From assembly GCA_030151865.1 (NCBI GenBank), contig JASLCK010000046.1, positions 1 to 11,650 of the forward strand: a stretch of DNA of 11,650 nt. The letters are read 5' to 3'. The position numbers and the translations under genes are program-made. The notes under the pieces are model-generated. The model saw nothing but the letters and a program-made list of their open reading frames with translations. It had not been told where the DNA came from and made no database searches. The stretch comes from Rhodospirillaceae bacterium. Lineage in GTDB: Bacteria; Pseudomonadota; Alphaproteobacteria; Rhodospirillales; Magnetospirillaceae. Positions 7,188-11,650 of the stretch are shown here, piece by piece; the first letter of the stretch is position 1, and the number at the start of each line of letters is the position of its first letter.

Positions 7188-7280
7188 GGAAGGGTGGGTG
7201 AGTGGCTTAAACCAGCAGTTTGCTAAACTGTCGTAGGGTGTCAAACCTTACCGGGGGTTCGAATCCCCCCCCTTCCGCCA
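7188..7280 (+). tRNA. tRNA-Ser (anticodon GCT), CCA encoded
   Basis: A full class II cloverleaf can be drawn by hand. The acceptor pairs GGAAGGG (7188-7194) with CCCTTCC (7270-7276). The D-stem is GGT (7197-7199) with ACC (7211-7213). The anticodon stem is GCAGT (7215-7219) with ACTGT (7227-7231), and its loop TTGCTAA gives anticodon GCT at 7222-7224, reading AGC/AGU. A long variable arm (GTAGGG with CCTTAC) is the hallmark of tRNA-Ser. The T-arm is GGGGG, TTCGAAT, CCCCC. Discriminator G73, typical of serine tRNAs, is followed by encoded CCA. Length is 93 nt. It lies exactly between core genes and mobile-element debris, a common place for integration. Confidence 0.96.
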
Positions 7281-7301
7281 ATTCGCCTTGTTAAGGCATT
7301 G

Positions 7302-7335
7302 AAAAGACTGCACTTTGTTGCGGTCTTTTTTATTT
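7302..7335 (+). terminator. Intrinsic terminator of tRNA-Ser
   Basis: AAAAGACTGC (7302-7311) pairs with GCGGTCTTTT (7320-7329), ten pairs with one T-G wobble, around an 8-nt loop. A TTTATTT tail follows. It begins 22 bp after the tRNA 3' end. Confidence 0.88.
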
Positions 7336-7433
7336 GCCCCACAACTCAACCCACAAATTGGCATCGGTGAGAGGTGGTTGACGGCGCATGTCTGCGATCA
7401 GTTCAATTTCTCGTCTGCCATTGTCGGATTGTC

Positions 7434-7730
7434 TTAGATGTTTACTCCCGGGCTTTGATGGATCGGATTGAGCCTGAAGCGTTCAGGCTCGGCAGTCCAC
7501 GTTTTGCGGATGTATTCGTATGGCGTTAGGCCCTTCAGGGGCTTGAGCCGCTTTGCAAAGTTTTAGGCGAGCACGAGGTCATCGAGGTGCCCGCGAAGTT
7601 CTGCGTGGTTATTGTAGAAGAACCGCTTCACGGTCGCCTCTTTGATCGTGCGATTCATGCGCTCGACCTGTCTGTTGGTCCACGGATGCCTGGGCTTGGT
7701 CAGGCGATGGTCGATGTCGTTCCGGCACAT
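7434..7730 (-). pseudogene. IS481-family transposase, C-terminal remnant with internal stop
   Basis: The minus-strand frame reads DIDHRLTKPRHPWTN, then RQVERMNRTIKEATVKRF, then a TAA at 7565-7563. The same frame continues with NFAKRLKPLKGLTPYEYI and RFRLNPIHQSPGVNI before the final TAA at 7436-7434. These are the end of the DDE domain and the C-terminus of IS481-family transposases. The E of VERMNRT fits the catalytic Glu. In the family the stop position is normally Tyr (AYNF), so a single base change explains it. The first two thirds, with the catalytic Asps, are missing. The copy is truncated by the junction with the IS3 remnant and is non-functional. Confidence 0.88.
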
Positions 7731-8592
7731 CGACAGTGCGGAGACGGCGATGCCTATTGGTCGGAAATGCGTCCTGTTCGGCGTCAGCGTCAGCCGCTAT
7801 TACGCCTGGAAAAGCCGCCGCCTCAGCCGTCGTCAATTGGACGACATGGTCTTTCTGGCCCATATCCGCCAGCCAATTCAGGTTGTCGCACGAAACCTAT
7901 GGCGGCCCGCCGATGACAGTGGAATTGCAGGCAGACGGTATCGCCGTCGGGCGGCATCGCGTCATCCGGCTGATGCGCGAGGATGGCCTGAAAGCCCTTC
8001 AAAAACGACGGTTCAAGAAAATCACCGACAGTGCCCATGGTGGCCCCGTCGCGCCCAATTTGTTGGACCAGAACTTCGCTGTGGACAGTCCCGACCAGAA
8101 AAGGGGGAGTAATATTTCCTATATCTGGACGGCGGAAGGCTGGCTCTATCTGGCGGTCGTCGTCGATCTATTTTCCCGGCGCATCGTTGGCTGGGCCATA
8201 GCGACCGCATGAAGAAAGGGGCTGGTGCTGATGACAGCCCTAGGACGCGTCATCGCCGTACGGCAACCGCTGCCAGGGCTGATCCATCATTCCGACCGCG
8301 TATTGCTCGGGTGACTACCGAAAGCTCCTGGCCGACCACAAGATCGTCGCCTCGGTGAGCGGCTAGGGAAACTGTTATGGATCGAAGAGACGCCAAAGGC
8401 GGCATAATGCCATCATGGAAACCGTGTTCAAGACCGTCAAATCCGAACTGATCTGGCGAACCATCTGTAAGTCACGCTGGCCATGCCAACATCACTATTG
8501 GCCGATACATCGGCGGCTTCTATAATCCTGTCAGACAACATTCCGCCCTGGAATACAAAAGCCCATGCTGCTTCGAGGCCGAAACCGCATAA
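7731..8592 (+). pseudogene. IS3-family transposase OrfB, heavily decayed
   Basis: Successive plus-strand frames reconstruct an OrfB. The pieces are MPIGRKCVLFGVSVSRYYAW; a frame change near 7875; LSHETYGGPPMTVELQADG; GGPVAPNLLDQNF; AEGWLYLAVVVDLFSRRIV; and a TGA at 8210-8212. Another frame then gives LIHHSDR, then ADHKIVASVSG, a TAG at 8364-8366, METVFKTVKSELIWRT, and finally GFYNPVRQHSALEYKSP to the TAA at 8590-8592. Landmarks fit the rve integrase core of IS3 OrfB. The first catalytic Asp is Asn here (AAT at 8111-8113 in NISYIW, where the family has DISY). About 27 extra bases lie at 8379-8405 between CY and NAIMET. OrfA and the 5' end are absent. It is clearly non-functional. Confidence 0.88.
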
Positions 8593-8960
8593 ACCGAGAA
8601 ACGCTCTTCACTCTTTCAGGGCAAGCCCAGTGAACTCCCTCTCCGGTCTAGGGTTGCTTGGGCTCTCTATTTTCTCCTCAAGGTTTTATTATCTGGATTT
8701 CTCCTTGAGGTTTTGACATCAAGAACCTATCCTAGAGGCAAGCTTACTATTCATTACTTTTTAACGGGTCGTGGACATTCCTCGCGATGCGTCTATGAGT
8801 AATGTTGATAATTTGGAAGGTGGGTCGCATAGTGGTTGCCGCACATACAGAGGAGGCTTCTGTGGAGGGTGGTTGCCGCGCGATGGCGGCCTCGACACGC
8901 CAAAACGCCACGATAGTCTCATAACATGAGAGTACGGCATTGTTAACCAGAACCTCCTCT
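8593..8960. other. Intergenic stretch without a convincing gene, with small repeats
   Basis: Between the IS3 remnant and the glycosyltransferase I see no supportable coding region; the short open frames on both strands lack family features and ribosome binding sites. It holds a 17-bp imperfect direct repeat (8671-8687 and 8698-8714), an isolated TTGACA at 8713-8718 without a well-placed -10, an 11-bp direct repeat GTGGTTGCCGC (8832-8842 and 8869-8879), and a small palindrome CTCAT/ATGAG at 8918-8930. It probably carries the promoter of the polysaccharide cluster. Confidence 0.6.
8671..8714 (+). repeat. 17-bp imperfect direct repeat whose cores form an inverted repeat
   Basis: TTTCTCCTCAAGGTTTT (8671-8687) and TTTCTCCTTGAGGTTTT (8698-8714) differ at two bases. 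The two differences make the cores CCTCAAGG (8676-8683) and CCTTGAGG (8703-8710) exact reverse complements, so the transcript could also fold as an 8-bp hairpin followed by TTTT. It may be a weak terminator of the IS region or a protein-binding site; the sequence alone does not decide. Confidence 0.5.
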
Positions 8961-9905
8961 ATGGGAACGAAGGACGCGACGCGCCCCGCTTCTCTTGCCA
9001 TCTTGATGTGTACCTTTCGAGGTGAACAATTTCTCGCCGAGCAATTGGACTCGATTTGTGCCCAGACTTACCCACACTGGAAATTGTGGGTTTCCGACGA
9101 CGGGTCGGACGACGCCACTCTCGCCATTCTCAGGGCTTACCAGGAGAAGTTGGGGCGCGACCGGATGGAAGTGGTCGCCGGACCACGTCGGGGTTTTTGC
9201 GCCAATTTCCTGTCGCTCGTCTGCGCCCCGGAGATCAAGGCCGATTTCTATGCCTTCTCGGATCAGGATGATATCTGGGAGGCCGACAAGCTTGCCCGAT
9301 CGCTCGCCTGGGTAAGCAGCGCCCCTGCTGATTCTCCCCTGCTTTATTGCTCACGCACCCGCTTGGTGGACCAAAGCGGCCAGCCGATTGGTTATTCCGC
9401 GATGTACTCGCGCCCCCCTTCCTTTGCTAACGCCATCGTACAAAGCCTGGCTGGCGCTAATACGATGCTGTTCAATTCCGTCACTGCGCAGATACTTCGA
9501 CGCGTCGGCCCTCTTGTAGATGTCGTATCGCACGATTGGTGGGTTTACTTGGTCGTGACCGCATGTGGAGGAACAGTGTTCTACGATCCGGTGCCGACGA
9601 CGAATTACCGCCAGCACGCAAACAACATCATCGGCTCGAATATGAGTTGGCAGGCCCGGCTGGTGCGCCTGCGCCTCCTGCTCAAAGGGCAGTGGCGTGA
9701 TTGGAATGAGCGCACCACATCAGCGTTGCTGTTGATCCAGGATCAGATGACGGCGGAAAGCCGTCTCACCCTGAACTTGTTCGTCCGGGGGCGCAATCAA
9801 TGGCTCCTGCCGCGCCTGATCATGTTTTATCGTTCCGGCATCATCCGCCAGACGTGGATGGGGAATATTGGCCTGATCGTGGCGGCGATACTCAAGAAGA
9901 TGTAG
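8961..9905 (+). CDS. Family 2 glycosyltransferase, rhamnosyltransferase-like
   Basis: Predicted GT-A fold, nucleotide-sugar-dependent transferase acting at the cytoplasmic face of the inner membrane on a growing surface glycan. From ATG 8961 the product is 314 aa. The N-terminus has the GT2 nucleotide-binding pattern ASLAILMCTFRGEQFLAEQL, with DDGSDD at 46-51. The metal-binding region is FSDQDDIW at about 99-106, a form common in RfbF/rhamnosyltransferase-like proteins. SHDWWVYLV and TTNYRQHANNIIG follow in the acceptor-side half, and the C-terminus is basic and hydrophobic and may touch the membrane. A TTG at 8940 is in frame; neither start has a good ribosome binding site. rfbC downstream makes a dTDP-rhamnose donor plausible (inference). 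The exact linkage cannot be told. Confidence 0.9.
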   Translation: MGTKDATRPASLAILMCTFRGEQFLAEQLDSICAQTYPHWKLWVSDDGSDDATLAILRAYQEKLGRDRMEVVAGPRRGFCANFLSLVCAPEIKADFYAFSDQDDIWEADKLARSLAWVSSAPADSPLLYCSRTRLVDQSGQPIGYSAMYSRPPSFANAIVQSLAGANTMLFNSVTAQILRRVGPLVDVVSHDWWVYLVVTACGGTVFYDPVPTTNYRQHANNIIGSNMSWQARLVRLRLLLKGQWRDWNERTTSALLLIQDQMTAESRLTLNLFVRGRNQWLLPRLIMFYRSGIIRQTWMGNIGLIVAAILKKM

Positions 9906-9906
9906 G

Positions 9907-9930
9907 GGGCAGGTAGTGCATACCCTGTCC
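9907..9930 (+). other. Hairpin after the glycosyltransferase gene, no T-tract
   Basis: GGGCAGGTA pairs with TACCCTGTCC with one bulged C and one G-T pair, starting 2 bp after the stop codon. No run of T follows, so it is not a standard intrinsic terminator. It may protect the mRNA 3' end or be incidental. The rest of the gap up to rfbC (to 10152) shows no gene and only weak promoter-like matches. Confidence 0.4.
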
Positions 9931-10152
9931 GACTGCCGGGAAAATCAAATGACCATTTTCTGATAGGCTGAGCGGGCTTCACCGGTTCTAATTCCATGCT
10001 TGATTAGCTTCAAGACGGCATAGGATCACCTGTCCGCGACTATCACCAGACCTATGGGTTGTACTGCCGGTAAAGCTCGAGAAACTTGCTCCGTCGGCGA
10101 TGAAAAGCGGTTATGGTCAGTATCTGATGAACCTTTTAATGTAGTTGCACAA

Positions 10153-10698
10153 ATGAAACATACGCTACTTGCAATCCCCGAGATCATCCTGGTCGAACCC
10201 AAGGTGTTTGGTGATGACCGGGGGTTCTTTTACGAGAGCTACAATCACGCGGAATTCCAAGCTGCCGTCGGGCGGCAGGTCGATTTCGTCCAGGATAACC
10301 ATTCAAAATCTGCTAAGGGCGTGTTACGCGGGCTGCACTACCAGATCCAGCAGGCGCAGGGAAAGCTGGTCCGAGTCATTGCCGGTGTAGTGTTCGACGT
10401 CGTCGTCGACCTGCGGCGGTCCTCGCCCACGTTCGGGAAGTGGGTCGGTGAGGAGCTTTCTGCTGAGAATCGGCGGCAATTGTGGGTGCCGGAAGGCTTC
10501 GCCCACGGCTTTGTTGTCCTGTCCGAGACGGCCGAGTTTCTTTACAAGGTGACGGATTATTACGCGCCAGCACATGAACGCTGTCTAGCCTGGGACGATC
10601 CGGCCGTTGCCATAGACTGGCCCATTGACGGTGCGCCGCTGCTTTCGGCCAAGGACAGGCAAGGACTCTCTCTGGCCGAAGCGGAGTGTTATCCATGA
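10153..10698 (+). CDS. rfbC: dTDP-4-dehydrorhamnose 3,5-epimerase (RmlC)
   Basis: Cupin-fold enzyme that epimerises dTDP-4-keto-6-deoxyglucose at C3 and C5, the third step of dTDP-L-rhamnose synthesis, in the cytoplasm. From ATG 10153 it is 181 aa, the usual family length. Visible features are IILVEPKVFGDDRGFFYESY, the core QDNHSKSAKGVLRGLHYQ with catalytic His at about residue 62, GKLVRVIAGVVFDVVVDLR with Lys 72, WVPEGFAHGF at 111-120, EFLYKVTDYYAP, and SAKDRQ with Asp 168, the likely His partner. The open frame reaches back to 10054, but those 33 residues have no family similarity; no good ribosome binding site supports either start. The other rml genes are not in this window. Its stop overlaps the next start by ATGA. 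Confidence 0.95.
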   Translation: MKHTLLAIPEIILVEPKVFGDDRGFFYESYNHAEFQAAVGRQVDFVQDNHSKSAKGVLRGLHYQIQQAQGKLVRVIAGVVFDVVVDLRRSSPTFGKWVGEELSAENRRQLWVPEGFAHGFVVLSETAEFLYKVTDYYAPAHERCLAWDDPAVAIDWPIDGAPLLSAKDRQGLSLAEAECYP

Positions 10699-11546
10699 GG
10701 CCGACGATGTCGGGCTACAGCAACCCGAACGCCCCTCATAGGGCATCGCCGTTGGTGCTGTTCCAAAGTCTTTGGCGCCATCGTCATCTTATCGGGCAAC
10801 TGACGAAAAGAGATGTGTTCGGGCGCTATCGCGGCTCGCTGCTGGGGCTCGCCTGGACATTCCTCAATCCTATTTTCCAGGTCATCGTCTATACGTTTGT
10901 TTTTTCGTTCGTTTTCAAGGCACGCTGGGGCGGTGGAGACGAAAGCAGGACCCAGTTTGCCCTGGTGCTCTTTACCGGCATCACCGTATTCAACACGGTT
11001 GCCGAAGTGGTGAATACCGCACCGGTCCTACTGTGCAGCAATGTAAATTATGTAAAAAAAACCATTTTCCCGCTCGAAATTCTTCCCTGCGTGTCGCTGG
11101 CTTCGGCCCTCTTCCATGCCGTTGGAAGCCTTGTCATTCTGCTGCTGGCGCAACTGGTTCTCGGCTACCCCATTTCATCGACCACCGTTTTGCTCCCCCT
11201 GGTTCTTCTCCCCTTGCTTATGATGACGCTGGGCGTAGCTTGGTTTCTTGCGGCCCTGGGAGTGTTCTTGCGCGACATAGGCGAGGTCACACGGGTACTG
11301 ATGTCGGTGTTGCTGTTCGTCTCTGCTGTCTTTTTCCCCATCACCGCTTTGCCCGAGCGTTATCAGGCGCTGCTCCAGTTCAACCCGTTGGCCTTCACGG
11401 TCGAATCCGCACGCATGGTGTTGTTTTTTGGCACCATTCCAAATCTAACCCTATGGGCGGGCATGCTGGTGGGCGGTGTGGCGACAGCCTGGGGCGGCTT
11501 TGCCTGCTTCCAGAAAATGCGAAAGGCCTTTTCCGATGTCCTCTGA
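10695..11546 (+). CDS. wzm: ABC-2 type polysaccharide export permease (Wzm-like)
   Basis: Membrane subunit of an ABC exporter that moves lipid-linked O-antigen or capsule chains across the inner membrane. The 283-aa product has the ABC-2 layout: an N-terminal amphipathic part LIGQLTKRDVFGRYRGSLLG, then hydrophobic segments at about 51-74, 88-108, 134-157, 164-190, 200-219 and 251-272. Family-typical stretches include GLAWTFLNPIFQVIVYTFVF, CSNVNYVKKTIFPLEILP, FLRDIGEVTRVLM and the C-terminal FNPLAFTVESARMVLF. The ATG at 10695 is chosen because GGAG lies eight bases upstream and it overlaps the rfbC stop as ATGA; a GTG at 10686 is in frame but overlaps that site. The partner ATPase gene follows with an 11-nt overlap. 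Confidence 0.93.
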   Translation: MRPTMSGYSNPNAPHRASPLVLFQSLWRHRHLIGQLTKRDVFGRYRGSLLGLAWTFLNPIFQVIVYTFVFSFVFKARWGGGDESRTQFALVLFTGITVFNTVAEVVNTAPVLLCSNVNYVKKTIFPLEILPCVSLASALFHAVGSLVILLLAQLVLGYPISSTTVLLPLVLLPLLMMTLGVAWFLAALGVFLRDIGEVTRVLMSVLLFVSAVFFPITALPERYQALLQFNPLAFTVESARMVLFFGTIPNLTLWAGMLVGGVATAWGGFACFQKMRKAFSDVL

Positions 11547-11650
11547 ACTCGCCATCCGCGTTCGCGGCCTGTCGAAATGCTACAATATTTACGATAAGCC
11601 CCATGATCGCCTGAAGCAGGCGCTGTTGACGACGCCTCGGCAAATGTTGG
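11536..11650 (+). CDS. wzt: ABC polysaccharide exporter ATPase (Wzt-like), N-terminus only
   Basis: Only 38 codons are in the window: AIRVRGLSKCYNIYDKP, then HDRLKQALLTTPRQML, running open off the end. This opening, with the strand ending in LSKCYxIYDxPxDRLKQ, is typical of Wzt/RfbE/KpsT-type ATPases that energise O-antigen or capsule export with a Wzm permease. Walker motifs would lie beyond the window. It starts 11 nt before the wzm stop in another frame, with AAAGG about nine bases upstream, so translation is probably coupled. The N-terminal match and the neighbour make the call strong despite its shortness. Confidence 0.85.
   Translation, partial: MSSELAIRVRGLSKCYNIYDKPHDRLKQALLTTPRQML

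Larger units (their letters stand above)
7422..8600. mobile_element. Composite insertion-sequence fossil: IS481 3' part joined to IS3 orfB
   Basis: The left edge is TGTCGGATTGTCTTAG at 7422, which begins with the TGT expected of IS481-family ends and lies 12 bp beyond the transposase stop. The interior holds the C-terminal part of an IS481-type transposase on the minus strand, then a decayed IS3-type orfB on the plus strand. Both genes lack their 5' parts and meet near 7730. The right edge is uncertain: it should lie soon after the orfB stop at 8592, but I could not identify an IS3 end there. No intact transposase remains, so the unit cannot move by itself. Confidence 0.75.

Noticed and set aside
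7642..8112. Separate short genes of 156 and 158 codons at 7642-8212
   Set aside because: Both are pieces of the same frameshifted IS3 OrfB, and the first also runs through the antisense of the IS481 remnant, so they are treated as one pseudogene.
8832..8879. Direct repeat GTGGTTGCCGC (8832-8842, 8869-8879) as an insertion-site duplication
   Set aside because: The 26 bp between the copies is too short for any mobile element, so it is listed only as a small repeat.
8747..9001. An 84-codon minus-strand open frame before the glycosyltransferase
   Set aside because: No family features, no ribosome binding site, and it overlaps the start of the glycosyltransferase gene.

Overview
The window looks like chromosomal DNA from an alphaproteobacterium, probably a Rhodospirillales / Magnetospirillum-like organism. 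This is inferred from the GC-rich codon use, the complete gatC-gatA-gatB operon and the style of the encoded proteins; no species marker such as rRNA is present. It has two parts: an ordinary core-genome half (1 to about 7280) and an accessory half (about 7281 to the end) that starts right after a tRNA-Ser gene.

Core half. On the minus strand, a gene of unknown function (membrane segments plus a proline-rich tail) lies upstream of ruvX (Holliday junction resolvase-like, cut by the window start); the two are probably co-transcribed. Divergently, gatC, gatA and gatB encode the three subunits of the tRNA-dependent Asp/Glu amidotransferase and end in a clear intrinsic terminator. Next come a six-helix membrane protein of unknown function with its own terminator, and azlC-azlD, a predicted branched-chain amino acid exporter pair. 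A promoter-like element then precedes tRNA-Ser(GCT), which has a long variable arm, an encoded CCA and its own terminator.

Accessory half. Just past the tRNA terminator lies a graveyard of mobile DNA. It holds the 3' end of an IS481-family transposase on the minus strand with an internal stop, joined head-to-head to a decayed IS3-family orfB on the plus strand with frameshifts, stops and a lost catalytic residue. After about 370 bp without a convincing gene, a surface-polysaccharide cluster begins: a family 2 glycosyltransferase, rfbC (dTDP-sugar 3,5-epimerase), an ABC-2 polysaccharide export permease (wzm-like) and the first 38 codons of its ATPase (wzt-like). rfbC, wzm and wzt overlap end to end and are probably translationally coupled. 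Together they suggest an O-antigen or capsule containing a 6-deoxysugar such as rhamnose, exported by the ABC-transporter route. The cluster probably continues beyond the window.

No clearly new biological system was found. The points most worth a second look are the unknown 4-helix/proline-rich protein with G-quadruplex-prone DNA beside gatCAB, the terminator only about 20 bases before azlC, the tRNA-Ser/IS junction as a possible island boundary, and the head-to-head IS fossil.
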